A stretch of 64,000 bases of DNA from Anaerolineae bacterium. GTDB taxonomy: Bacteria; Chloroflexota; Anaerolineae; Anaerolineales; Anaerolineaceae. Shown here one piece after another: positions 26,118-34,839 of the stretch. The stretch lies in assembly GCA_013178295.1 (NCBI GenBank), contig JABLWW010000012.1, positions 121,090 to 185,089 on the forward strand. Direction: 5' to 3'. How positions within the stretch are numbered: the stretch's first letter is position 1; every line of letters starts with the position of its first letter. The position numbers and the translations under genes are program-made. A model generated the notes under the pieces. The model did no database searches. It saw only the letters and a program-made list of their open reading frames with translations, and had not been told where the DNA came from.

Positions 26118-27002
26118 ATGAGCAGTAAACGCTATATCTGGTGGTGGGTGCTGCCCGCCGCGCTTCTCTTTCTCATCATCATCCTGCTGCCCTTCATTAC
26201 CGCCCTCACCTACAGCTTCCGCGCCTTCAGCTTCACCGATTCCACCGCCACCGGGCAGTTCATCGGCATCGAAAACTACCGCAAGCTGGTCTTTGACCAG
26301 GACTTTTATAACTCGTTCAAGGTAACCTTCCTCTATATGGTGCCGTCCATCCTTATTCAGGGCGCGCTTGGGCTGGGAATCGCCCTGCTCATCTCGCGCG
26401 CTGTCCAGCGGGCGCGCATCCTCATCCCCATCATGCTGCTGCCCACCCTGCTGACGCCGGTCGTCATCGGGCTGGTGGGTGTGCTCACCCTCAACCCCGA
26501 TTTTGGCGTCATCGGCATCTGGCTCAACCGCAGCGGGTTAATCAAGGAAGCCGTGCTCGGCAGTTACAAATGGGCGCTGCCCGCCATCATCGCCGTGGAT
26601 ACCTACCAGTGGACACCCTTTGTGGCCGTCATCCTCACCGCCGGTTTGCTCGGTCTGCCCAAGGAGCCCTACGAAGCCGCTCAGGTGGATGGCGCCAACC
26701 CCGTGCAGACCTTTTTTAGAGTCACCATGCCCCTGCTGTGGCCCTACTTTGTGGTGGCAATGCTCATCCGCGTCATTGACGCCTTCCGCATCTTCGACAT
26801 CATCTGGGTCATGACGCGCGGCGGTCCCGGCACGGTGACCGAAGCCGTCGCCGTCTATGCCTACCGCCACACCTTCCGCTACTGGGATATGGGCTACGGA
26901 TCAGCGCTGATTATGGTGCTGTTTGTCTTCATTTCCATCATGGTGGAATACCTCTACAAAGCCCTGCAGAAGTGGCAGGGAGCCGGTGGATCATCGGCAT
27001 AA
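26118..27002 (+). CDS. ABC transporter permease, MalF/UgpA type
   Basis: 294 residues, six membrane segments starting WWVLPAALLFLIIILLPFITALTYSF. The EAA coupling loop is recognisable: EPYEAAQVDGANPVQTFFRVTMPLLWP. ATG 26118 follows GAAGGAGA and lies 13 bp after the ATPase stop. It forms the membrane channel with the next permease. Confidence 0.9.
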   Translation: MSSKRYIWWWVLPAALLFLIIILLPFITALTYSFRAFSFTDSTATGQFIGIENYRKLVFDQDFYNSFKVTFLYMVPSILIQGALGLGIALLISRAVQRARILIPIMLLPTLLTPVVIGLVGVLTLNPDFGVIGIWLNRSGLIKEAVLGSYKWALPAIIAVDTYQWTPFVAVILTAGLLGLPKEPYEAAQVDGANPVQTFFRVTMPLLWPYFVVAMLIRVIDAFRIFDIIWVMTRGGPGTVTEAVAVYAYRHTFRYWDMGYGSALIMVLFVFISIMVEYLYKALQKWQGAGGSSA

Positions 27003-27021
27003 CGCCTCAGGAGAGAGAAAC

Positions 27022-27903
27022 ATGAACGCTGAAACAACTCAGGAAACCATTGTGCTGGATGCCCGCCAGCGGCGCATCCTGCTTGGTCGGCGGCTGATGC
27101 GCTGGCTCTATTACCTGCTCACGGCGCTGATCGTGATGCTCTTCCTCTTCCCATGGCTGTGGGTGTTCAGTCTGGGGTTCAAAACCCGCTCCGAAATCCT
27201 CAGCCCAACCATCGTCTGGATTTGGAAACCGACCCTGGTCAACTTCTATGAGGTGCTGATCGCCAAAGGCTACTGGCGGCTGATCATCAACTCGCTGATT
27301 GTGGCGGTTTCAACCGTCACGCTGTGTATTGTCATCGGCGTGCCCACTGCCTATGCTTTCTCGCGCTTCCCCATTCCCGGCAAAGAGAGCTGGTTCTACA
27401 TGATTCTCACCTTCCGCATGGCACCGGCTGTGGTGCTGGCACTGCCGCTGTATATCCTCTTTGCCCGCGCCAAGCTGCTGGGTACCTACTTTGCCCCCAT
27501 TCTGGCGCACTGCACCTTCACCCTGCCGTTTGTCATCTGGCTGATGCGCAGCTTCTTTGACGACATCCCCAAGGAAATCGACGCCGCCGCTATGACCGAC
27601 GGCTATTCGCGCGCCGGAGCATTCTTCCACGCCATCCTGCCGCTGGTCAAATCGGGGATTGTGGCAGTGGCGCTGTTTTCCATTATCTTCTCATGGAACG
27701 AGTTTCTCTACGGGTTGATCCTGACCAGCGACGCCACCCGTCCGGTTGCCTCGCAAATCCCCTCGCTCATCCGTCCGCACGGCACGCTGTGGGGTGAGGT
27801 GTGCGCCCTGGCAACCACCGCCTCACTGCCGGTGGCGTTTCTCATCTTTGCCCTCCAGCGCCAGCTGGTGCGCGGTTTGTCGTTTGGCGCCGTCAAAGGG
27901 TAG
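27022..27903 (+). CDS. ABC transporter permease, MalG/UgpE type
   Basis: 293 residues, six membrane segments. The EAA loop reads IPKEIDAAAMTDGYSRAGAFFHAILPLVKSG, and the C-terminus FALQRQLVRGLSFGAVKG is the typical MalG-like ending. CAGGAGAGAG precedes the ATG. A TATAAT at 27904-27909, just after its stop, might give a weak internal promoter for the enzyme genes that follow, but no proper -35 is seen. Confidence 0.9.
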   Translation: MNAETTQETIVLDARQRRILLGRRLMRWLYYLLTALIVMLFLFPWLWVFSLGFKTRSEILSPTIVWIWKPTLVNFYEVLIAKGYWRLIINSLIVAVSTVTLCIVIGVPTAYAFSRFPIPGKESWFYMILTFRMAPAVVLALPLYILFARAKLLGTYFAPILAHCTFTLPFVIWLMRSFFDDIPKEIDAAAMTDGYSRAGAFFHAILPLVKSGIVAVALFSIIFSWNEFLYGLILTSDATRPVASQIPSLIRPHGTLWGEVCALATTASLPVAFLIFALQRQLVRGLSFGAVKG

Positions 27904-27941
27904 TATAATGGGCGGCGTTTTGCACACATAGGAGACAAACC

Positions 27942-28652
27942 ATGAGACCTGAATTGATCGTCATGCTCACCCACCACGACCAGACGGTGGCAAACGCCAT
28001 TGAAATGTTCGACGAAATGAAAGACCTGCCCGTCATCCATTGGGGGTTCAAGGATGTCGGGCTGCCGCCGGACAAGATGAAACAACTGGTCAAAAACATG
28101 AAAGACGCCGGAAAAACCACCTATCTCGAGGTGGTCAGCCTCTCCGAAGCCGAAGGGCTGCGCGGGGCGCAGATTGCCGTTGAAGCCGGTTTTGACATCC
28201 TGATGGGCACCGTATATTTTGACTCGATCCGCGATTACCTGCGCGGCAAACCCATCCGCTACTACCCCTTCCCCGGACATGTCCACAGCCACCCGTCCAT
28301 CCTGGACGGCACGATAGACGAAATCGTCGCCCATGCCCTGCAGCTGGAAGCCAAAGGCGTGCACGGCTTTGACCTGCTGGCATACCGCTACACTGGCGAT
28401 GCCCGCGCCCTGCTCAAGGCAGTCGTCAGCGCCACGCACATCCCGCTGGTTTCTGCGGGCAGCGTGGCAACCTTCGAGCGCATTGCCGAAATATGGGAGG
28501 CAGGCGCGTGGGGCTTCACCATCGGCGGGGCTTTCTTTGAAAAGAAATTCGTCCCACAGGGAAGCTTTGCCGACAACATGATGGCGGTGTGGAACTGGCT
28601 GGAGAGCACCTCAGAAGCCGAGATGCGGCGCTACCTGCCCGAAGGAAAATAA
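27942..28652 (+). CDS. Unassigned TIM-barrel-like protein of the polyol operon
   Basis: 236 residues. Alternating strands and helices fit a beta/alpha barrel: LIVMLTHHD, LPVIHWGF, TTYLEVVSL, FDILMGTVYF, then GVHGFDLLAYR, IPLVSAGSVATFERIAEIWEAGAWGFTIGGAFF. The late Ser-Ala-Gly-Ser and Ile-Gly-Gly-Ala turns look like a C-terminal phosphate-binding site of the ribulose-phosphate-binding barrels. A YYPFPGHVHSHPSILDG loop with two His residues could bind metal or substrate. I cannot name the reaction. Its position between the importer and the kinase points to a step in catabolism of the imported compound. AGGAGA precedes the ATG. Confidence 0.6.
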   Translation: MRPELIVMLTHHDQTVANAIEMFDEMKDLPVIHWGFKDVGLPPDKMKQLVKNMKDAGKTTYLEVVSLSEAEGLRGAQIAVEAGFDILMGTVYFDSIRDYLRGKPIRYYPFPGHVHSHPSILDGTIDEIVAHALQLEAKGVHGFDLLAYRYTGDARALLKAVVSATHIPLVSAGSVATFERIAEIWEAGAWGFTIGGAFFEKKFVPQGSFADNMMAVWNWLESTSEAEMRRYLPEGK

Positions 28653-28658
28653 GCAGCG

Positions 28659-30206
28659 ATGGCAGTGCGCTGTGTCATCGGCTGTGATATCGGTTCGCAG
28701 GGCGTTAAGACTGTTCTGCTTTCGGCAGAGGGAGAAATCCTTGCCGAAGCCGGGGCGGGGTATGCCGTGGACTATCCCCGCCCGGCTTGGGCAGAACAGC
28801 CCGCCCAGCGCTGGATCGAAGCGCTGGAGACGTCCATCGCCGAAGTGCTGCAAACGGCAAACGTGCCCGGCGAGGCGGTGGCTGCCATTGGGCTGGACGG
28901 GCAGGTGGACGGCTTTGTGGCGGTGGATGCGCACGGGAAGCCGCTCTACCCGGCAATTATCTGGATGGACCGCCGCGCCCTGCCGCAGTATGCGCGCGCC
29001 GCCGAAACGCTGGACGCCGACCGCATCTTCCGGTTGAGCGGTCTCAACCTTGACCCCTACCACGTGGCGCTCAAAATCCGCTGGCTGGCGGAGAACGAGC
29101 CGCGCCTGTACGAAGCCGCACGCTACTTTTTGCTGCCGTGCAGCTATGTCGCCTATTGGCTGACGGGCGAGGCGGCGGTGGATTATTCCAATGCCTCTTC
29201 CACCCTGCTGATGGACATCACCCGCCGGGCGTGGTCTGCCGAGCTGTGCGCCGGGTTTGATGTGCCGATGGAGCGCATGCCGCCCATCCGCCCGGCAAAC
29301 GCTGTCATCGGCGGGCTGCGCCCGCAGGTTGCCGAACGGCTGGGGCTGCGCCCGCACATTGCCGTCACGGTGGGCTGCGGTGATGAACACGCCGCCTGTC
29401 TGGGGGCAGGCGTCATCCAACCCGGGCTGGTATGCGATATTGCCGGGACAGCCGAACCAGTCGCCGCCGCCAGCAGTCAGCCGCTCTTCGATGCCGACAA
29501 GCTGGTGGAAACCCACGCCCACGCCCACCCCGACCTGTGGCTGATGGAGAACCCGGGATTTGTCTCCGGCGGGAATTACCGCTGGTTCCGCGACCAGTTT
29601 TCGCCGCAGGAAGTGCAGCAGGCAGCCCGCGCCAGCCTCAACCCCTATGACCTGCTCAATCAGGCAGCCGAGGGCATCCCGCCCGGCTGTGAGGGGCTGG
29701 TCATGCTCCCCACGCTGATGGGCGCCGTCACCCCCACCTGGAACGCCCTGGCGCGCGGCGTGTTTTACGGCTTTTCGCTTTCGCACCGCCGCGAGCACTT
29801 TATCCGCGCCGTGATGGAAGCCTCTGCCTATGCCCTGCGCGATATCACCGACCAGATGCAGCGCATGGGGCTGGCGTTGAGCGAAATCCGCGCTGTGGGC
29901 GGCGGGGCGCGCAGTTCGCTGTGGCGGCAGATCAAAGCCGATGTGTGCGGTCTGCCGGTCACCCTGCTGCAAACGGTGGAGACCACCGCCCTGGGAGCCG
30001 CCCTGCTTGGGCTGCACGCCGGGAGATTGACCGCCTCGCTGGAAGAGGGCGTCCAGGCAGTGACCCGCATCCAGGAGACGCGCCAGCCCGACCCGCACAA
30101 CATGCGCCGCTACGAGGAATACTATCAGCTGTACCGCAGCCTCTATTTTTCGCTGCTGCCGGTCTTTGAACACTCGGCAAAAATCGAAGCCGCTGCAGGA
30201 GGATGA
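28659..30206 (+). CDS. FGGY-family carbohydrate kinase (xylulokinase-like)
   Basis: 515 residues, the usual FGGY size. ATP-site opening VIGCDIGSQGVKTVLL; the substrate region IGLDGQVDGFVAVDAHGKPLYPAIIWMDRRA; CGDEHAACLGAG with the likely catalytic Asp; and the C-terminal signature region EIRAVGGGARSSLWRQIKADVCGLPV. It resembles xylulokinases but the sugar or polyol cannot be assigned. It starts 6 bp after the TIM-barrel gene behind GAAGGA, so it is co-translated with the operon and presumably phosphorylates the imported substrate. Confidence 0.88.
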   Translation: MAVRCVIGCDIGSQGVKTVLLSAEGEILAEAGAGYAVDYPRPAWAEQPAQRWIEALETSIAEVLQTANVPGEAVAAIGLDGQVDGFVAVDAHGKPLYPAIIWMDRRALPQYARAAETLDADRIFRLSGLNLDPYHVALKIRWLAENEPRLYEAARYFLLPCSYVAYWLTGEAAVDYSNASSTLLMDITRRAWSAELCAGFDVPMERMPPIRPANAVIGGLRPQVAERLGLRPHIAVTVGCGDEHAACLGAGVIQPGLVCDIAGTAEPVAAASSQPLFDADKLVETHAHAHPDLWLMENPGFVSGGNYRWFRDQFSPQEVQQAARASLNPYDLLNQAAEGIPPGCEGLVMLPTLMGAVTPTWNALARGVFYGFSLSHRREHFIRAVMEASAYALRDITDQMQRMGLALSEIRAVGGGARSSLWRQIKADVCGLPVTLLQTVETTALGAALLGLHAGRLTASLEEGVQAVTRIQETRQPDPHNMRRYEEYYQLYRSLYFSLLPVFEHSAKIEAAAGG

Positions 30207-30210
30207 CACA

Positions 30211-31035
30211 ATGGACACCCCCGCGACAACCGCTACCCTTGCCGATGTGCGCTGTTTTCTTCTGGATATGGACGGCACCTTTTATCTGGGCGACCATCTG
30301 CTGGAGGGCGCTCTGGATTTCATTGACACCCTGCGCCAGCAGGGAAAGGATTTTGTCTTTCTCACCAACAACTCCTCCAAACACCGCCGCATGTACGCCG
30401 AAAAGATCACCCGCCTGGGACTGCCCATCCCCGAGGAAAAGGTGTTCACCTCCGGCGAAGCCACCGCCATTTATCTCAAGAAACACCACCCCACCGCAAG
30501 GATCTACCTGGCTGGCACCCCAGCACTGGAGGAAGAGTTCCGCACCCACGGCTTTACGCTGACCGATCAAGACCCGCAGATGGTGGTGCTGGGGTTCGAT
30601 ACCACCCTCACCTATGCGAAGTTGTGGAAGCTGTGCGACCTGGTGCGCGCCGGGCTGCCCTACATCGCCACCCACCCCGACCTCAACTGCCCAACCGAGA
30701 ACGGCTTTATGCCCGATATCGGCGCCATGATCGCCTTCATCAAGGCTTCCACCGGCAGAGAGCCGGATTTGATCGTGGGTAAACCCAACCGCCTCATCGT
30801 GGACGCCCTGGCAGACAAGCTCAACCTGCCCCTCCACGCCCTGGCAATGATCGGCGACCGGCTCTACACCGATATTGCCCTCGGACAGACGGCTGGCATC
30901 CTCACCTGTCTTGTCCTCAGCGGCGAAACCACCCGCCGCGACCTGGAAGGCAGCCCCTACCAGCCTGCCTACGTCTTCGATCATCTCGGCGCCGTTGCCG
31001 AATTTCTCAAACAAACCCAAAAGGATCATGCCTGA
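30211..31035 (+). CDS. HAD-IIA phosphatase (NagD/AraL-like)
   Basis: 274 residues from the ATG behind GCAGGAGG. HAD motif I FLLDMDGTFYLGDHLLEGA, motif II FLTNNSSKHRR, the cap-region Lys within VGKPN, and motif IV AMIGDRLYTDIALGQ are all intact. Relatives hydrolyse small sugar or glycerol phosphates. It is followed by glycerol-1-phosphate dehydrogenase in a TGATG overlap, the same order as araL-araM in the Bacillus subtilis arabinose operon. Confidence 0.88.
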   Translation: MDTPATTATLADVRCFLLDMDGTFYLGDHLLEGALDFIDTLRQQGKDFVFLTNNSSKHRRMYAEKITRLGLPIPEEKVFTSGEATAIYLKKHHPTARIYLAGTPALEEEFRTHGFTLTDQDPQMVVLGFDTTLTYAKLWKLCDLVRAGLPYIATHPDLNCPTENGFMPDIGAMIAFIKASTGREPDLIVGKPNRLIVDALADKLNLPLHALAMIGDRLYTDIALGQTAGILTCLVLSGETTRRDLEGSPYQPAYVFDHLGAVAEFLKQTQKDHA

Positions 31036-32456
31036 TGAAATTGACCTATGACCCCGCCGCAGGCGCAGCATTCTGGGAATCCATCAGCCGCCTGCCCGGC
31101 TACCCTGCCGGACTGCACCAGCCCATCCGCCAGATGTTGTTTGAATCGGATGCGCTGCTGCGTCTTTCGGATGTGCTTGACGCCGCCGGAGCGCGGCGCG
31201 ACCAGCCGCTGGTGGTGGTGTGGGATGCTACCCCCATGCGCCGCGCCGGTGAAGACCTCAAACCGCTCATCGCCTCCCTGCTCGCCGGTCACGGCTGGCA
31301 GCTGCGCACCATTACCCTCCAGTCCGATGCTGGGGGGCAGGTGCTTGCCAGCATGACGCACGTCGAGACGGTGCGCGCCGCCCTCCAGCCGGGCTGTGCA
31401 CTGCTTTCGGTCGGCTCCGGCGTGGTGACCGATATTGCCAAACACGGCAGCCATCTCTATCAGCAGGAAACGGGAGAGCACATCCCCTATGTCGTCTATC
31501 AGACCGCCAACAGCGTCAGCGCCTTCACTTCCAACATGGCACCGCTGTTTGTGGACGGGGTCAAACGCACCCTGCCCTCGCGCTATCCCGATGCGCTGGT
31601 GTGCGACCTGGAAACGCTGCGCGACGCCCCCTACGAGATGACTGCCGCCGGGGTGGGCGATATGCTTGCCCCCTATGTCAGCCTGCCGGATTGGTATCTG
31701 GCGCACCAGCTGGGGATGGACTCCACATACACCCCGCTGGCGGAGCGCCTGCTGGGCGACATCGGCGGTCTCTACCTGGCAGAGGCGCAGGGCATCCGCC
31801 GCGGACAGCTGGAGAGCGTGGCACTGCTGGCAAAGACCATCGCCCTGGGCGGGCTGGCAATGTCGCTTTCACACGCCACCACCCCGCTTTCGGGGTTTGA
31901 GCATGTCATGTCGCACCTGATTGACCTGCAAAATGAACTCCTGCAGCGCCCGCTGGCGGCGCACGGGTCGCAGGTGGCGCTGGCAACGGTCATCGGGGCG
32001 CGCCTCTACCGCCACTTTTTGGACGCCTTTGACCCGGCGGAGCTCAACATCGAGCAGTGTTACCCGCCAGCCCACACCATGGAACAGGTGGTGCGCAGCA
32101 GTTTTGCCGCGGTTGATCCCTCCGGCAAAGCCGGGGCGGAGTGCTGGGCAGATTATCGCAAAAAGCTGGAAGCCTGGCACACCCACCGCGCCGACCTGGA
32201 AAACGCCCTGCGCAACTGGCACGCCCTGCGCGGCGAACTGGAAAAGCGCACCTGCGCCCCCCAGCAGCTGTTGGGCATCCTTGAGGCGGTGGGGGCGCCG
32301 CTGCGCTGGGATGCGCTCAACCCGCCCTGCAGTGAAGACCAGGTGCGTTTTGCCTTCTTCAACGCCGCACTGATGCGCAAACGGCTGACCATCGGCGATG
32401 TGATCATCTTCTTCGGCTGGGACCGCGGCGCCTTGTGGGATCAGGTCAAAGCCTAG
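31035..32456 (+). CDS. sn-Glycerol-1-phosphate dehydrogenase (AraM/EgsA family)
   Basis: 473 residues. NAD(P)-site LLSVGSGVVTDIAKHG; the substrate region PYVVYQTANSVSAFTSN; metal ligands in AAGVGDMLAPY (Asp), SGFEHVMSHLID (His) and AAHGSQVALA (His). The enzyme interconverts dihydroxyacetone phosphate and sn-glycerol-1-phosphate, the archaeal-lipid stereoisomer; bacterial AraM proteins do this with Ni or Zn. The C-terminal ~100 residues extend beyond the core. It is the last gene of the operon, coupled to the HAD phosphatase. Direction in vivo is unknown. Confidence 0.87.
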   Translation: MKLTYDPAAGAAFWESISRLPGYPAGLHQPIRQMLFESDALLRLSDVLDAAGARRDQPLVVVWDATPMRRAGEDLKPLIASLLAGHGWQLRTITLQSDAGGQVLASMTHVETVRAALQPGCALLSVGSGVVTDIAKHGSHLYQQETGEHIPYVVYQTANSVSAFTSNMAPLFVDGVKRTLPSRYPDALVCDLETLRDAPYEMTAAGVGDMLAPYVSLPDWYLAHQLGMDSTYTPLAERLLGDIGGLYLAEAQGIRRGQLESVALLAKTIALGGLAMSLSHATTPLSGFEHVMSHLIDLQNELLQRPLAAHGSQVALATVIGARLYRHFLDAFDPAELNIEQCYPPAHTMEQVVRSSFAAVDPSGKAGAECWADYRKKLEAWHTHRADLENALRNWHALRGELEKRTCAPQQLLGILEAVGAPLRWDALNPPCSEDQVRFAFFNAALMRKRLTIGDVIIFFGWDRGALWDQVKA

Positions 32457-32554
32457 CCCTCCCCTGTCCCCTCCCAGCCCCCCTGCGGGAGTGCTGCGCG
32501 AAGTTCACCACCGGGGGGTGCCCCACCGACTGCGGCAGGAAAGCCGATTCATGG

Positions 32555-32761
32555 TCACATTGACAGCCTAAGCAGATGCTTACGGGTCTCCTCATCTTCG
32601 CAAAACACCAGGGTACCCTTGATGCCGCGTGTGAGAAAGATACGGTAACGGTTGATTAAAAGTTCGATTGCCCCAGATGCCCATCGGCGCGGCCCATTTC
32701 TATTCACAACCAGTCCGTCAATCGTATCATAACAAACATTGGGATCTCCCAAAAAGACCAC
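32555..32761 (-). pseudogene. C-terminal fragment of a DUF2075 ATPase/helicase gene
   Basis: About 68 codons whose end reads INRYRIFLTRGIKGTLVFCEDEETRKHLLRL. This matches the conserved C-terminus of DUF2075 proteins (YR-x-LLTRG-x-KG...), P-loop NTPases often found with phage-defence genes. The rest (P-loop and helicase motifs) is absent; upstream DNA on that strand is the AT-rich leader of the methylase gene. Likely a remnant left when the restriction-modification island inserted or eroded. The remainder of 32457-32878 holds only C/G-rich repeat-like bases near 32460-32520. Confidence 0.65.
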
Positions 32762-32887
32762 TGCCCATACTCAACCAATATATACAATCAAGTACTAGGC
32801 AACACATTGAGGCAAAAAATCTTTCTTTCGTTATCAAACAAATGTGCTAAAATGATATAAGAGAAGTAAAAGAAGGGTATGAGAGCA

Positions 32888-33745
32888 ATGGGTAAAAATA
32901 AGTTAATTGCATTTGGTTGGTATGGTGGTAAATACAGCCACTTAGACTGGCTATTACCCTTGCTGCCCCAAACCTTCCATTACTGTGAGCCCTTCGGAGG
33001 GTCAGCGGCTGTTCTGATTAATCGCGAGCCTTCCCCAGTCGAAACATATAACGATATAGACGGAGACATTGTGAATTTCTTCCGCGTTTTACGAGAACAA
33101 AAAGATGCTCTCATTGAAGCAATTGGACTAACGCCTTTTTCTCGTCAGGAGTTTGAAAACGCGATCATCGAATCCGGTAAAGAACTTTCAGACCTTGAGA
33201 GAGCAAGAATGTTTTTTATCAAAGCTCGTCAGGTTAGAACAGGCCTTGCCCAAACCGCTAGTTCTGGACGTTGGGCACACTGTACACTTACAAGTCGAGC
33301 AAAAATGGCAGGTGCAGTATCAAGATGGTTAGGTAGTGTAGAAGACCTTCCAGAAATTGCTCAAAGATTGCTTCGTGTTCAGATCGAGCATGATGACGCC
33401 ATAAAGGTTATTCAACGTTATGATACTGAACAAACTCTTTTTTATTGCGATCCGCCATACCCTCATGCTTCAAGGGGGGATACAAAAGCATATCGATATG
33501 AAATGACCAATGATGACCATAAGAAGCTCTCAGAAATGCTTCATTCTGTAAAGGGACTAGTCGCTTTATCTGGTTATCATTGTGATTTGTTGGATAATTT
33601 ATATAAAGATTGGCAATGCTATGAAGCGCCAACAAAAATCATCCATTCTGTGAAACAAGAAAGAACCGAAGTTCTTTGGACAAACTATAATATAGCGAGT
33701 ATTAGCCAATGGCAAACTCAAAAGTTACAGCAATCCTTGATTTAG
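32888..33745 (+). CDS. D12-class adenine-N6 DNA methyltransferase
   Basis: About 285 residues. The cofactor motif FGWYGGKYSHLDWLLPLLP plus HYCEPFGGSAAVLINREP, and the catalytic DPPY in LFYCDPPYPHASR, are those of Dam/DpnM-type (D12) enzymes. An in-frame ATG at 32879 is possible, but it sits only 2-3 bp after AGAAGGG, so ATG 32888 is preferred. The gene is distinctly AT-rich compared with its neighbours, a sign of recent transfer. It overlaps the nuclease gene by 37 bp. It would protect host DNA from that nuclease. Confidence 0.85.
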   Translation: MGKNKLIAFGWYGGKYSHLDWLLPLLPQTFHYCEPFGGSAAVLINREPSPVETYNDIDGDIVNFFRVLREQKDALIEAIGLTPFSRQEFENAIIESGKELSDLERARMFFIKARQVRTGLAQTASSGRWAHCTLTSRAKMAGAVSRWLGSVEDLPEIAQRLLRVQIEHDDAIKVIQRYDTEQTLFYCDPPYPHASRGDTKAYRYEMTNDDHKKLSEMLHSVKGLVALSGYHCDLLDNLYKDWQCYEAPTKIIHSVKQERTEVLWTNYNIASISQWQTQKLQQSLI

Positions 33746-34839
33746 CCCTGCAGAAGGCGTCTAAAAGTCTCAAAAAACCCATTATCAATGACAGTGCAAT
33801 AGAAAAACGTATCGAATTAATCGCACGTAACACACAAAACCGTGCTTGTGCAAGATTTATTTTGGCATGCTCTCTGGCAAAAATTGATAAACCCGGATTA
33901 GATATTCGCAAACCATATACTGAAATTGGCGATGATGATGCGTTCTCGGGACGCACTTACGACGAAGCCTATATTACTGAATTTGTGAATCAAAATGAAT
34001 TACCCTGTAACTCAACTACCGCCTTTTTAACCCCTGCCTTTCGTAATCGAAATGTAGTTTTAACGCCAGAGGTTAATCTTGTCGGGCGACCAGAAAGTGT
34101 CTACAAAGCAACCCTACAGCTTTTAGATGATGTTTATCAGAGGAAAATAACAGCCGAGGAATTATTAACAGAACTCGTCAGATGGCTTTTGGTTGTCAGA
34201 GACGAGAAAAGGCAAAGAATGAGGTCACTATTAGCAAGTTTGAGAGCAGCAAAAGACGAAACTTCATTACCAGCAGAAGGCATAATCGGTCTCATTGAAC
34301 AGCATTTAAAACTTAAAAACACAAGCCGCTTGCCTGTTCTGGTGGTTGCAGCCGCTTATGAAGCCGCAAGCGATTATCTCAGAGAGCAAGTTCAGCCACT
34401 TCAAAGACACAACGCCGCAGATAAACGAACTGGCTCACTGGGTGATCTGGAAATAACACTGATTGATGAACAACAGGTGGTAACCAGTTATGAGATGAAA
34501 ACTCGCAAAGTTACAAAAAATGACATCGATCATGCTATAGAGAAGGTCTTAAAGAGCAACCCGTTGATTCAAAACTACATTTTTGTAACAACCGAGACCA
34601 TTGACCAAGAAGTAGTAAATTATGCTTATGGAATATATGAGAAAACAGGGGTCGAAATGGTGGTTCTAGATTGCATTGGTTTCTTAAGACATTTTCTTCA
34701 TCTTTTCTATCGCTTACGTATGCGCTTTTTAGAAACCTACCAAGAATTGTTGCTCAATGAACCAGAAAGCGCAGTCAGCCAACCACTCAAAGAAGCTTTC
34801 TTAGCACTTCGCCAAGCGGCAGAATCACAGGAAATTTAG
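33709..34839 (+). CDS. Type II restriction endonuclease, SacI-like
   Basis: 376 residues. A PD-(D/E)xK-type core is visible: GSLGDLEITLIDEQQVVTSYEMKTRKVTKNDIDHAIEKV, where the Asp/Glu of GDLEI and the E-x-K of YEMK are candidate catalytic residues. The overall pattern (helical N-terminus, FLTPAFRNRNVVLTPEVNLVGRPE, then the core) resembles the SacI restriction family, which cuts GAGCTC. The specificity here is only suggested. It overlaps the methylase gene, shares its low GC, and the pair forms a complete mobile R-M module. Confidence 0.68.
   Translation: MANSKVTAILDLALQKASKSLKKPIINDSAIEKRIELIARNTQNRACARFILACSLAKIDKPGLDIRKPYTEIGDDDAFSGRTYDEAYITEFVNQNELPCNSTTAFLTPAFRNRNVVLTPEVNLVGRPESVYKATLQLLDDVYQRKITAEELLTELVRWLLVVRDEKRQRMRSLLASLRAAKDETSLPAEGIIGLIEQHLKLKNTSRLPVLVVAAAYEAASDYLREQVQPLQRHNAADKRTGSLGDLEITLIDEQQVVTSYEMKTRKVTKNDIDHAIEKVLKSNPLIQNYIFVTTETIDQEVVNYAYGIYEKTGVEMVVLDCIGFLRHFLHLFYRLRMRFLETYQELLLNEPESAVSQPLKEAFLALRQAAESQEI

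Noticed and set aside
28611..30278. 555-codon frame antisense to the FGGY kinase
   Set aside because: No domain or ribosome site, low-complexity Gly/His/Arg composition typical of a shadow frame; the kinase on the plus strand is unambiguous.
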